Under the pieces are notes generated by a model. That model was not told the origin of the DNA and ran no database searches. It was given only the letters and a program-made list of their open reading frames with translations. A stretch of DNA of 64,000 nt from Hydrangea macrophylla. Lineage: Eukaryota > Streptophyta > Magnoliopsida > Cornales > Hydrangeaceae. The stretch spans positions 32,342,501-32,406,500 of the forward strand of contig CM066993.1 of the NCBI GenBank assembly GCA_033977485.1. The letters are read 5' to 3'. The translations under genes were made by a program, and so were the position numbers. Of the stretch, positions 21,677-33,418 are shown one piece after another; within the stretch, counting starts at the first letter, position 1, and every line of letters begins with the position of its first letter.

Positions 21677-22689
21677 ACCCCTGTTGGGTTTGTGCCCCCA
21701 AACCATTACTTTATATAGGAGGCATTGATATTTTAATATATGGATATCAGCTTTACATTTTGTTATGTATGTTTCTTTCATGAGATGATTGTTATCCTTA
21801 AGTATCATAGTAAGTAATGTGTGTATGTATGAGATACATACAAGTGAGATACGAATTGCTATTCTTTTTTACTTAGAACATGTCATAGTGGATGATGAGA
21901 CTAGGATATCTCATCAGGTTTACACTGTAGCATGATTAACTACCATTGGATGGAGTGATCAATCTCAATCACTAGAGTGTAACTCTTAGTTAATATGCTA
22001 GGGCTTATAGTGCATTGACGGACCTGAGCTTTCCTATTGACACTCAAGGCTGTCAATCAGTCGATAGGAACTCATAACTTGTGTAAGGTACGTGTTCTCA
22101 ATCTTGAGACGATTACGAACACAGACTGTGGATATGACTGCTTTGACTTACCAATCAGTGAGGTCTATAGAAGATCAACACCTGGGTATCTTGGGTATGT
22201 CATATTCATAGGGTTGTGAACATATATTATCAAGACAAAATCTACCCTCTGTTTCAGAGTAAGCATTCCCTTGAGAATGTCACCAAGTCGATTACTGAGT
22301 ACTGCAGTCTTGTTGATAAGAGTTATCAACATGTTTGGTAATCATGAGAGGTGAATGGGACTCAAGGAATACAAGAAGTAATCGATATTCAGGTTGACAG
22401 TAACAGTTATCCGACTACCTGAATATGATTACGAATGCTGAAGGTAGAGGGACATTTGTACAACACACAAGTCTAATTATCGCTTCAGATATGTTCTTTT
22501 GCGTTGGAGTTCAGTTATCGTTTTATAGTGGAGTAAACGTCAACTGACCAGTTAGTTAGTTTGCTGATCAAAGAGTTTGGTCACGGTAATTAACAAACTG
22601 GTCTGAGCCAACAATAAAGAGCCTAGGAGGTCCCACTCTTAGCTCCGCCAGGATACTTGGAAAGACACATGAGGAAGTTGTCAAGATAA

Positions 22690-22801
22690 GTTCGATCGAT
22701 TGAAGTATGTTCGATCGATTGAAGTTTTGGCAGTCTCGATCGATCAAGAATGGTTCGATCGATCGAACGTTCGATCGATCGAAGATCTTCGATCGCTCAA
22801 A
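22690..22801. repeat. Six-copy TTCGATCGATCGAA palindrome array upstream of the LTR TATA box
   Basis: Six units of 14-15 bp (two TTCGATCGATTGAAG, CTCGATCGATCAAG, two TTCGATCGATCGAA and TTCGATCGCTCAAA) are spaced by 4-10 bp. The array ends about 23 bp before TATAAATA. Variation between units is mostly CG to TG or CA. Confidence 0.92.
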
Positions 22802-22823
22802 GTCTAGGTCGGTTTTGGGAATC

Positions 22824-22831
22824 TATAAATA
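22824..22831 (+). promoter_or_regulatory. TATA box of the copia 5' LTR
   Basis: TATAAATA within CTATAAATAGGGCAGC. It is conserved at the same place in the 3' LTR (30038-30045) and in the other subfamily (56707-56714). Confidence 0.75.
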
Positions 22832-23180
22832 GGGCAGCTGCGTTCTGGAAAAGAAGTTCGTCGTTTTGAACGTCAGAAGCTGCAGAAACTGTTTTAGAGC
22901 ACCAAACCTTCTCCTTCCTCTCCATTAGGGTTCCCACCAACCCTAGTCCTTTCTGCGAGCATCCATAGGAGTCATAAGAGTGAAGGCCATCTAGTGGAAG
23001 CTTCTAGAAGTTAAAGAAAATCATAATTGGGTTCAAGACACTAAGGTATAACTCTTGTCCCCTCTTGTGCGCATCTATGGAATTAACGAGTAGTAAATCC
23101 TGGGCTGCCATTAAGTTTTTATAACTTGACTTTTCCGCTGCGTGTTTAAACTTTTAAATTAAACCGGTTTTTCCATCAAT

Positions 23181-23193
23181 TGGTATCAGAGCC
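23181..23193 (+). other. Primer binding site, initiator tRNA-Met
   Basis: TGGTATCAGAGCC begins two bases after the LTR end and is complementary to the 3' end of plant initiator tRNA-Met, the usual primer of plant copia elements. Confidence 0.95.
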
Positions 23194-24890
23194 ACGCTCG
23201 TTTGGATCTATAGATGCGTTTTTGGAACACTATATTGATTTGCATGTTGATTTTAGAACTGTTTTTGAAACAGCATTGTCACAGATCTGTTTCTGCAGTG
23301 TTATCGCAACAGAATACAAATCTGTGATTGCATGGGATGCAAGGCGGGTTCGATCGATCGAACATGTTTCGATCGATCGAACATCCTCTGTACTCGAGCG
23401 ATCGAACATACTTCGATCGATCGAAACCTTTTGGTGTTCGATCGATCGAATGAAGTTAGATCGATCGAGACAGATTCTTTGTTAGACTCTCTGTTTCACA
23501 GTTATAAGGTGTTTTGAAATTAAAAGCTTAATTTTTAAAAGTATTCTGCAAATTTTTTAAATCATTCTATGAAACAGAAAGTTCAAGCGATTGAACAGAG
23601 TTCAATCGATCGAAGGTTCGAGCGATCGAACGGTCTTCGATCGATCGAACTGTGACAGAGAAGTAAGATGCTGTTTTAAGTTCTAATTCAGTATGTAAAG
23701 AGTTTATATACTGTGTGAATCAATTAAGTATTCCAATAGTTACATATAATTGTTATGTATGTGTGGATGCGTGTACGACTAACCCTTTTGCAGCTAGTTT
23801 AGTCACTATCTCCCATGGCACCAAGACTTTTAAATTTTGTATTTAAATTGTTTGAGATTGGTGCATGTTGTAATTTAAGTTTGGTTTAGTTTTAAGGCAT
23901 ATGTAAAGGGCGCTGCGACTTCAATCCTACGAAAAGGAAAGTCGCACCGGTTTCCCTAGCCTTTTATTTTGTTGTTGCTATTTCTATTTCTAGATAAATT
24001 GTAAGCTTCGAAAGAAGCATAGGATAAATGTAATAGAATTAGAAAATCCATGAAGATGGAGCAAGGAGCCATTGTCCATGAAGATGGAGCTGGAGGCGAT
24101 CAAACCAAAAAGGAGGTTCTATGGAGATAGAGCCATGGGAGATAGAGGCATCGTTTGGATGTCTTTATTTTTAATTTTAGTTTTTTGTTTTATGTGCTTG
24201 GTTGTGATTGGCATTTAATTATATTGTTACTACTTGCATGCACGTAAAACAAGTTTTCTAAAATAAGATTCAAAAACTGTTTTAACGCATTAGTAAACAT
24301 TGGATGTTTATGGGTAATGTATAAAAACAAATTTTTCTAAAAAGCAAAATCCTGAATTTAACAAATCTAGTGGGAGAGAGTCTCATTTATTGACACCCAC
24401 GATCTTCCATTAACGGTTGACTGTAAGATGAGTAGTACATTCTGTGTCACCTCGTCAGGGGTGATCATTCCATACGGAGGGTGCATTACTTATTGGTTAC
24501 TAGATGTGAACTTTTTTTGATAGGATCAATCAGACGTGTTAGAGGGTGACCACCACACGGAGGCGCTACTTGAGACGGTTGTGATTGGATCTTAGTTAAT
24601 GGTACACACTAGCTAAGCTATGGATAAGAGATCCCACACGGGGCATTGTTCATAAACTTAGAGATCAAAAGGGATCGGGAGTCATAACTTGTTTTTGCAA
24701 GAGTTGCATAGCGGACAAGTCTTGATTAATCGAAAAATAGAAAATTGACCACCACACGGAGGCTTTATTCTTTTGTTTCGATATTCCGGCGACTTTGTTT
24801 TAAAATAAGAGTTTTAAGGATTCTTTTATTTCAAACTGTCAAATTCTGATATCCATATTTATTTTGTTTGTTTGATTTTCAGTAATCATA
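23194..24890 (+). other. Long untranslated leader of the copia element
   Basis: About 1.7 kb between primer site and gag start, without a long frame. It contains two palindrome arrays (23347-23472 and 23583-23652), a repeated CATGAAGATGGAGC at 24050-24110, and four spaced copies of a CACACGGAGG-like motif at about 24471, 24553, 24634 and 24753. The related copy at 57083-58918 keeps the same layout, so the leader is a stable part of the family and may hold packaging or translation signals. Confidence 0.75.
23347..23652. repeat. TTCGATCGATCGAA palindrome arrays in the copia leader
   Basis: Six units at 23347-23472 and four at 23583-23652, for example GTTCGATCGATCGAAC and ACTCGAGCGATCGAAC. They start about 150 bp after the primer site. 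In translation they give repeated FDRSN/RSIDR text, which should not be read as protein. Confidence 0.92.
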
Positions 24891-27800
24891 ATGTCTGGAT
24901 CTGCATTTAGTCCACTTGCCACCATACTCACTCAAAACAAGTTAACTGGAAATAACTACACGGAATGGAAACGTAACCTTGATATCGTGTTAACTGCGGA
25001 GGATCACATATATGTCCTCACCACCCCATGCCCCGAAGAATTCGCGGCAAATGCTTCGGCAGCTGCCAGACGCGAGTTCGACAAATGGAAGAAGTCGAAT
25101 GGAATGGCTCGTTGCTATATTCTGGCCTCAATGGCTGGTGTGTTGCAACACCAATTCCAATCGAATGATTATGCTAGTGACATTATCACATCCCTGAAAA
25201 AGATGTTTGGGGAGCATGGCAGGCCTGCCAGACAGGTAGCCATGCAAAAGATAATGAGTGCAAAGATGTCGGAAGGGACTCCAATCAAGGAACATGTTTT
25301 AAAAATGATTGGTTATTTAAACGAGCTGGAGACCCTAGGTGCCAACATCGATGCACAAACCCAAGTTGATATGATCCTCAATTCGCTGTCACCTTCATTC
25401 GCTCAATTTAAACTTAACTATAATATGAATCAAATGAATTTTTCAATGAGCGAATTGATGAGTTCTCTTTTGGCAGCGGAAGGGGTGATCAAACCGGGGG
25501 TCAACATTTTGAACGTTGAGAAAAGCGCTTACTCTTCCCGATCTACACCGAAAGGAAGGAAAGGGAAGAAGAAGGCTGGTACTGGTGGTCCAAGTGTTGG
25601 ACCGGTCCCTAAGATTGCAAAATCTAAGGGAAAAGGTAAGGGCAAAGGGAAGGTGGGTGGCCAAGGCAAAGGAAAGTGTTTCCAATGCGGAGAGAAGGGC
25701 CACTGGAAGAGGAGCTATCCAGAATTCTTAGCTACAAGAGTTCAAGGTATGATTGAATCACATGTGATTGAAGTAAGTTTTATTACGGATACTTCAAACA
25801 CTTGGTGCATTGATTCTGGTGCGACTAACCATATCTGTAATTCATTGCAGGGGTTCAGATCAACCAGGAGGTGCAGTGATGGGGAAATCGTACTTACTCT
25901 AGGTTCTAGCGCAACCGTTTCTGCGTTTACTATAGGAGTCGTAGTTTTAAAATTTCTAGACAATAACGTTTTGATTTTATCAGATGTACTTTACGTCCCT
26001 TCAATGAGACGTAATTTAATTTCAGTTTCTAATTTATCGAATAATGGTTATTCTTTTCATTTTGGAACTGAAGTTGTGATTAAAAGAAATAGTTCTTTTA
26101 TATGTTCTGGTGTTAAATCAAATGGTTTGTATGTGATTACTCCCAATATTTCTAAAGATTCTTGCTTGGAACTTAATAACTCAATGGTAACTATACCATC
26201 TAAAAGAAAAGAACCTTCCACTAATCCAACAAGGCTTTGGCACATGAGGCTTGGCCATATCAATCTAAATAGGATTGGCAGACTAGTCAAAGAAGGGATC
26301 TTAGGCGATTTGGTTCTCGAACCAATGGAAGTCTGTGAGTCTTGTTTAGAGGGTAAGATGACCAAAAGGCCCTTTCCCGCAAAGGGCAATAGAACCAATG
26401 CATTGTTGGAATTAGTTCATACTGATGTGTGTGGACCAATAAATATTAGAGCAAGGGGTGGTTATAAGTGTTTCATAACATTTACCGATGACCACTCTAG
26501 GTATGGATATGTGTACCTAATGCAGCATAAGTCTGAAGCCTTTGAAAAGTTCAAAGAGTTTAGGGCTGAAGTGGAGAAGCAATTGGGCTCACATATCAAA
26601 GTCATTAGATCTGATCGAGGTGGCGAGTACCTCTCTAATGAGTTTATTGATCACCTCGTACAGAATGGGATTCTATCACAGTTGACTGCACCTGACACGC
26701 CTTAGCAAAATGGTGTAGCTGAGAGAAGGAACCGGACTCTTTTAGACATGACTAGGTCAATGATGAGTTATTCAGAGTTGCCATTATTCCTTTGGGGTTA
26801 TGCTTTGGAAACCACTGCATACATACTAAATCTAGTGCCAAGCAAATCTGTTCCCAGGACACCACGGGAGATGTGGATTGGGCGTAAGCCTTCTTTGCAA
26901 CATCTCCGAATATGGGGGTGTCCGGCACATGTGCTGAAAGGAAAGATGAGCAAGTTGGATTCTAGATCAGAAGTATGTTATTTTGTAGGGTATCCAAAGG
27001 GTACTTATGGATGGTATTTTTATGATCCAAGAGAACAGAAAGTGATTGTTAGTACAAATGCTGCTTTCTTAGAGGATGATTATATCATGAACCATAAACC
27101 TAAGGGAAGGATAGATCTGAGAGAAATAGAAGGAGAGCCCTCAGTCCAACCCGCAGTTGATAACGATGTAAATCAAGAAAAAATCACTTCTTCACCCATT
27201 TCTGCACCGGTACCTCATCGTAGTGGGAGGATTATCAGCCAGCCTGATAGATACATGTTCTTAGGAGAAGTTTTTGAAGCTGTCTCCATAGAATCTGAAT
27301 CTGATCCTGCCACATACGAAGAGGCAATGGTTGATGTTGATTCAGAACATTGGGTTAAAGCTATGAAGGCTGAATTAGAATCTATCGATTCTAATCAAGT
27401 CTGGGATCTTGTAGAACTTCCAGCCAATATTAAACCCCTTGGTTGTAAGTGGGTCTACAAGAGGAAAAGAGGATCTGATGGAAAGGTTGAGACCTTTAAG
27501 GCTAGGCTTGTAGCGAAAAGTTATACTCAGAGGGAGGGCATTGACTATGAGGAAACCTTCTCGCCGGTAGCCATGCTGAAGTCCATCAGAATACTCTTAT
27601 CCATTGCTGCATGCCTAGATTATGAGATCTGGCAGATGGACGTCAAGACTGCATTCTTAAATGGCAATCTTGAGGAGGACATCTATATGCAACAACCAGA
27701 AGGGTTCATAGCTGGTCGGAAAGGTAACTTGGTATGCAAGCTGCAAAAGTCCATTTATGAGCTTAAGTAGGCATCCAGGAGTTGGAACATCCGATTTGAC

Positions 27801-28880
27801 CAAGCGGTCAAGTCGTTTGGTTTCATACAGAATCTGGATGAACCTTGTGTATACAAGAAGTATGAAGGGAAAGTGGTGGCCTTTCTTGTGCTTTACGTTG
27901 ACGATATTCTACTCATTGGAAATGATGTAACGGCATTGTCAACGGTCAAGGTTTGGCTAGCTAGTACTTTCGATATGAAGGATCTAGGAGAGGCGAGCTA
28001 TATTCTTGGGATAAAGCTCTTTCGGGATCGCAAGCGAAAGATAATGGGATTGTCTCAAGCTAGTTATATCAATAAGGTGCTAACTAGGTTTTCAATGGAT
28101 AATTTGAAGAAAGGTTTGTTACCTTTCAGGCATGGTTTAGCGTTCTCCAAGGACCAGTGTCCCAAGACACAGGAGGAGAGGAATCGCATGGCAGGAATTC
28201 CATATGCTTCGGCAGTTGGAAGTCTCATGTATGCGATGTTATGCACTAGACCAGATATTTGTTTTGCCATTGGCATGGTTAGCAGATATCAATCGAATCC
28301 AGGTCTAGAGCACTGGACAGCCGTTAAGCACATTCTTAAGTACTTGAGAAGGACTAAAGATTACATGCTTATGTACGGTGGTAATGAGTTAATTCCAGTA
28401 GGATATACTGACTCAGACTTTATGTCAGATAAAGATTCGAGAAAGTCAACATCCGGACATCTCTTTACCTTGGGAGGTGGTGCTGTTAGTTGGAGGAGCA
28501 TTAAGCAGAAATGCATTGCAGACTCAACTACAGAAGCTGAGTATGTGGCTGCTTGTGAAGCCGCAAAGGAAGCTGTTTGGCTCAAAAAGTTCCTTATGGA
28601 GCTCGAGGTGGTACCAGCGTCATTGTCACCTATTATGCTTTATTGTGATAATAGTGGGGCAGTGGCTCAGTCCAAGGAGCCAAGGAACCACGGAAAAAGG
28701 AAGCACGTAGAGCGGAAATATCATCTTATCTGAGATATTGTTCAACGTGGAGATGTGACTGTCACTAAGATTGCCACCGTTGACAATCTTGCTGATCCGT
28801 TTACAAAGGCTTTGCCACAGAAGGTCTTTGATCGTCATCTAGATAGTCTAGGTCACAGATGTAATCCTGTATGGTTGTGA
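24891..28880 (+). pseudogene. copia gag-pol polyprotein, one frame with three nonsense codons
   Basis: ATG at 24891 (MSGSAFSPLATIL) to TGA 28878-28880: 1330 codons in a single frame. Gag occupies about residues 1-260. A zinc knuckle starts at Cys263 (25677): Cys263, Cys266 and His271 are present but the fourth ligand is Tyr276 instead of Cys. Protease CIDSGATNHIC has its DSG at 25812-25820. Integrase has HMRLGHIN...CESC, Asp in HTDVCGP, Asp in RSDRGGEYLS and Glu in [11 protein letters not shown] has YVDD at 27893-27904. RNase H has GYTDSDF and STTEAEYVA. Stops at 26703-26705 (TAG), 27768-27770 (TAG) and 28731-28733 (TGA) are each one C-to-T change from CAG, CAG and CGA. YELK also replaces the usual YGLK before the second stop. 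Confidence 0.93.
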
Positions 28881-28883
28881 GTG

Positions 28884-28895
28884 CAAGTGGGAGTT
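28884..28895 (+). other. Polypurine tract of the copia element
   Basis: CAAGTGGGAGTT immediately before the 3' LTR, four bases after the pol stop. Confidence 0.75.
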
Positions 28896-30393
28896 TGTTT
28901 GGTTTGTGCCCTCAAACCATTACTTTATATAGGAGACATTGACATTTTAATATATGGATATCAGCTTTACATTTTGTTATGTATGTTTCTTTCATGAGAT
29001 GATTGTTATCCTTAAGTATCATAGTAAGTAATGCGTGTATGTATGAGATACATACAAGTGAGATACGAATTGCTATTCTTTTTTACTTAGAACATGTCAC
29101 AGTGGATGATGAGACTAGGATATCTCATCAGGTTTACACTATAGCATGATTAACTACCATTGGATGGAGTGATCAATCTCAACCACTAGAGTGTAACTCT
29201 TAGTTAATATGCTAGTGCTTATAGTGCATTGACGGACCTGAGCTTTCCTATTGACACTCAAGGCTGTCAATCAGTCGATAGGAACTAATAACTTGTGTAA
29301 GGTACGTGTTCTCAATCTTGAGACGATTATGAACACAGACTGTGGATATGACTGCTTTGACTTACCAATCAGTGAGGTCTATAGAAGATCAACTCCTGGG
29401 TATCTTGGGTATGTCATATTCATAGGGTTGTGAACATATATTGTCAAGACAGAATCTACCCTCTGTTTCAGAGTAAGCATTCCCTTGAGAATGTCACCAA
29501 GTCGATTACTGAGTACTGCAGTCTTGTTGATAAGAGTTATCAACATGTTTGGTAATCATGAGAGGTGAATGAGACTCAAGGAATACAAGAAGTAATCGAT
29601 ATTCAGGTTGACAGTAACAGTTATCCGACTACCTGAATATGATTACGAATGCTGAAGGTAGAGGGACATTTGTACAACACACAAGTCTAGTTATCGCTTC
29701 GGATATGTTCTTTTGCGTTGGAGTTCAGTTATCGTTTTATAGTGGAGTAAACGTTAACTGACCAGTTAGTTAGTTTGCTGATCAAAGAGTTTGGTCACGG
29801 TAATTAACAAACTGGTCTGAGCCAACAATAAAGAGCCTAGGAGGTCCCACTCTTAGCTCCGCCAGGATACTTGGAAAGACACATGAGGAAGTTGTCAAGA
29901 CAAGTTCGATCGATTGAAGTATGTTCGATCGATTGAAGTTTTGGCAGCCTCGATCGATCGAGAATGGTTTGATCGATCGAACGTTCGATTGTTCGAAGAT
30001 CTTTGATCGCTCGAAGTCTAGGTCGGTTCTGGGAATATATAAATAGGGCAGCTGCGTTCTGGAAAAGAAGTTCGTCGTTTTGAACGTCAGAAGCTGCAGA
30101 AACTGTTTTAGAGCACCAAACCTTCTCCTTCCTCTCCATTAGGGTTCCCACCAACCCTAGTCCTTCCTGCGAGCATCCATAGGAGTCATAAGAGTGAAGG
30201 CCATCTAGTGGAAGCTGCTGGAAGTTAAAAGAAAATCAGAATTGGGTTCAAGACACTAAGGTATAACTCTTGTCCCCTCTTGTGCGCATCTATGGAATTA
30301 ACGAGTAGTAAATCCTGGGCTGCCATTAAGTTTTTATAACTTGACTTTTCTGCTGCTTGTTTAAACTTTTAAATTAAACTGGTTTTTCCATCA
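28896..30393 (+). repeat. 3' LTR of the copia element (subfamily A)
   Basis: Collinear with 21682-23178, TATA box 30038-30045. It carries a palindrome array at 29905-30018 whose units differ from the 5' copy more than the rest of the LTR does, mainly by CpG transitions. Confidence 0.95.
29905..30018. repeat. Palindrome array in the 3' LTR
   Basis: Six units homologous to 22690-22801. Several have lost CpGs (TTTGATCGATCGAA, TTCGATTGTTCGAA). Same position relative to the TATA box. Confidence 0.9.
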
Positions 30394-31760
30394 ACCCCCT
30401 CTTCCCCTTACTCTTATATCACTCTCCCAACCCACATAATCTGTTTTAACATATTGTAACAAGAGAGAACCCGAGAGAGTGTTTGAAAAATAAACACCCA
30501 CCCACCCTCCTTATATTGTATACACAACCACACACTCTCTACTCTCTCTCTATCCTTTCCCACTCGGCCTCACTCGCTGTACTCACAACCACACATGAAC
30601 CAGAGGTTAGAAGAAGAAGAAGACTGGAGGAAGGAGAGCGTAGGAGAGAGAGAGAGAGAGGAGTTGATCGGAGAAGAAAGAGGGAGACAGAGCTCCCTGA
30701 GGTAACCCACACCCCACATTGCTTTTTTGCACCTCTGCATGTCATCTAGGCATCACTAGGACCACATGCATAAAGCCAAATAGAGCCTAAGGCTATGTGT
30801 GAGCTCCGGCCAGCCATTAGAACTCAAGATTGAGCTTGATTTACAAATCACAACCAAAGCTCCTAAAATCCATACCATTGTGACCCCCTTGACCCCGGAT
30901 AGATCCCCTATGAGCATATCTTGAAGTGAGATTCATTTGCTAGGCTATGCAGGCCATTATTCTTGGTTTTGGCCAAGAGAATAAAATGAATGAATCAGAC
31001 CGTGAGCCACAGGTATGTTGTAAAAGGCCTCATTTTGGTCATTTCCCCGTTGGTTTCATCGATTTTGATGGAGAGATGAGAGAGATATAAAATGAGAGAG
31101 ATTTTTCGACGAGCCCCGATTTTTCGGCGGCCTTGTCTCGCCGGAGAAGAAGGCCGGAACCCTAGGCGCTTAATATGCTTGTTCCCCAAGCATAAAGAGT
31201 GGTACAAACCCGTTTGTATTAGGGTTATATCATTTTAAAGGAAAACGGGTCGGGTTCACTTAAAATAATCAGAAGCCACTTAACCAAACGACGTCGTTTG
31301 GCTTCGGATCGTACCAGATCAGTTAGGTTCGGGTTTGGGTAGTCGGGTACGGGTCTGGGTGGGCTGTGCTGAGTGTAGAAGTGGGTAGCGGGCCGGGTTA
31401 AATTAACCTACGGGCCAACTTAAGTTGGACGACGTTATTTTGACGTCGGGCTGGTTTGGGCATGGGTTCGGGTAAATGGGGCGGGCCACGTTGTTAGTGG
31501 AAGTGGGTTTGGGTGTGGATTCGGATTAGGTATATGGGTTGGGTTAGTTTGTGAGTAGGATTGCGCCTCGGGTTTGGGTTAGGTTCAACCTGAAAGGGGT
31601 TTTAGGATAGGTCCTTATGTTAGTTAGTATGGGTAGTTCAAATAGTTAGTTTCGGGCCGGGTTTGACCCAGTTGGCCAGCGTGGTTGGGTTTCTTTGTGT
31701 GAGTAAACGGGTTACCCGTTTAGTCTCGGGTCGCTCCGGGTTGATCTGTCGGGTTTGAGA

Positions 31761-31762
<2 letters not shown>

Positions 31763-31806
<44 letters not shown>

Positions 31807-31818
31807 TACTACTATTAT
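31763..31818. repeat. TTA microsatellite
   Basis: About 14 ATT/TTA units followed by ACT ACT units. Confidence 0.95.
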
Positions 31819-33231
31819 CTTTGTTATTAAGTATTAATTAGTTTAAATAGTTTATTTATGTATAATTATGTTATTAACCCTCTTAAACTATGGAATATTA
31901 TTACATAGTATTTCCAATATACTAAGTATAATTATATTATTAATAAAATAATATAATTATTATTTATTTAACATTATATGAGTATTAAATAATAGATTTA
32001 TATCTCATTTAAATAGAATTTTAATACCAATACATATGATATAGTTCTAGAAAATTATGATAATGACCCTGGGACTATTTTATTATATAATATAAGTTAT
32101 AAAGCCATAATACTTTATATTAGCATTTTTAATAATCAATAAGGAGCTATTTTAAGAGTATATTAATTATTAAAAATACTAAACAAGCTCCGAAAATTAT
32201 GAGATAAATACTAGTAGTGCATTTTAATATCTAGTATTTAATAAAAATACTTCTAAGTACTGATTTCTCAGTATAGTTATAATTATGTATTTAAATCCCT
32301 TTTTAAGTATTTTATGATATATATTATCTTCAATAATTCATAATAAATAATCCAGGACTCTGAAAATTATGCGGTTAGTTCTCAGAGTCTTAAAATAATG
32401 TCTAGAACATTCTCTTAAAGTTTGGTGACCTTTCGACTCAGTCGAAAATACAACCTGTCTTTTAGGGCCCGCATTAGTGTAGTAAGTCCTACCTTTTACC
32501 TCGTAAAACGTGACGAACTCCAATTTGAGTCTAGTCAATAGCGTTCGATTTAGAATGACACGTAGATCACTACCTTGAGGTTTATAACCTCATTTGGTAA
32601 AATTATCATTTTGCCCCTATAGTTGTACTCATACATTATTGTTGTTTCTTCTGTTTATTGTTGTATAACTTGACGATAATTTGCTTTTTGAGGATCGGTG
32701 ACTCGAGGTGAGTTTCCTAACCTCACTCTAATCCTAATAAGATTAATATAAGATGTTTAAAAGTTATCTGTACGATGTTTTTGTAAGTAATATGCTGATT
32801 TATGAATAATTATAAGACTATGCAAAGCATGTTATGGTAGTGCTATCGCATATGTGAGCATATTAAGGGTTTTATCTATATGATTATTGGTATCAAATTC
32901 ATGTTATGTGATCCATGTTTTATATGTTATGTTTCTGTTGCTAACAATTAAATGCACATTTTACGATGGTTGTTAACTGGATTAGATAACGCATGCTATG
33001 TTAATAATAAAGAGAATGAAAGTGGTTTTGCATATGGGTATCGGTAGTGGACTCACTTGTATTTCATGACATGTGTTAGCATGCATTGTATGAGAAAGAG
33101 AGGTGTTTGATGAGAATGTGAATGAGATGAGATATGTGAATGTGAAAGAGATGTAAATATTGGATCCGATGGATCAACGGCTGACGAGCCGGGTGGACAT
33201 GGACGGTTAGGGTTCCTAGCGCGCCTCTCGC

Positions 33232-33418
33232 CGTTGAAGACGTCCGGTGATGCGCATACGTGGTTGAAGATGTCCCATGTATCGTTGAAGACGTCCGGCT
33301 AGTGCTCTAATATACTTCTCAGTCGTGTAGACGAGTGAGAGTATACACATAGTTGAAGACGTCCCATGTGCCAGTTCCATTGTTTACAGATAGCGTGCGC
33401 CATGAAGACGTCCGGCGG
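33232..33418 (+). repeat. GTTGAAGACGTCC repeat cluster in the gypsy-like LTR
   Basis: Five copies of TTGAAGAYGTCC(C/G) at about 33234, 33273, 33293, 33353 and 33402 with variable spacers, some sharing CCGGTGATGCGC- or CCATGT-type extensions. Probably a degenerate tandem repeat of U5. Confidence 0.75.

Larger units (their letters stand above)
21682..23178 (+). repeat. 5' LTR of the copia element (subfamily A)
   Basis: TGTTGGGTTTGTGCC...TTCCATCA. TATA box TATAAATA at 22824-22831 gives U3 of about 1.17 kb and R-U5 of about 0.33 kb. Directly upstream of the TATA box is a six-copy palindrome array. A 60-codon open stretch (22037-22219) recurs in other copies but probably reflects recent common origin only. 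Confidence 0.95.
21682..30393 (+). mobile_element. Nearly complete Ty1/copia element with ACCCC target duplication
   Basis: 8712 bp: 5' LTR 21682-23178, primer binding site 23181-23193, a 1.7-kb leader, one gag-pol frame 24891-28880, polypurine tract, 3' LTR 28896-30393. It is flanked by ACCCC at 21677-21681 and 30394-30398. LTRs of 1497 and 1498 bp differ by roughly 35 substitutions by eye (about 2-2.5 percent), so the insertion is young. It sits in the LTR of another element. Confidence 0.95.

Noticed and set aside
22690..22801. CRISPR-like regular repeats
   Set aside because: Units are 14-bp palindromes with 4-10-bp gaps in a plant retrotransposon LTR, not direct repeats with uniform spacers.
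23180..23517. Open frames with repeated FDRSN/RSIDR text
   Set aside because: Artefact of the palindrome arrays in the untranslated leader.
24891..28880. Functional stop-codon readthrough as a regulated gag-pol strategy
   Set aside because: The first stop lies inside integrase and the others in RT and RNase H, not at a gag-pol boundary; mutation is the simpler reading.
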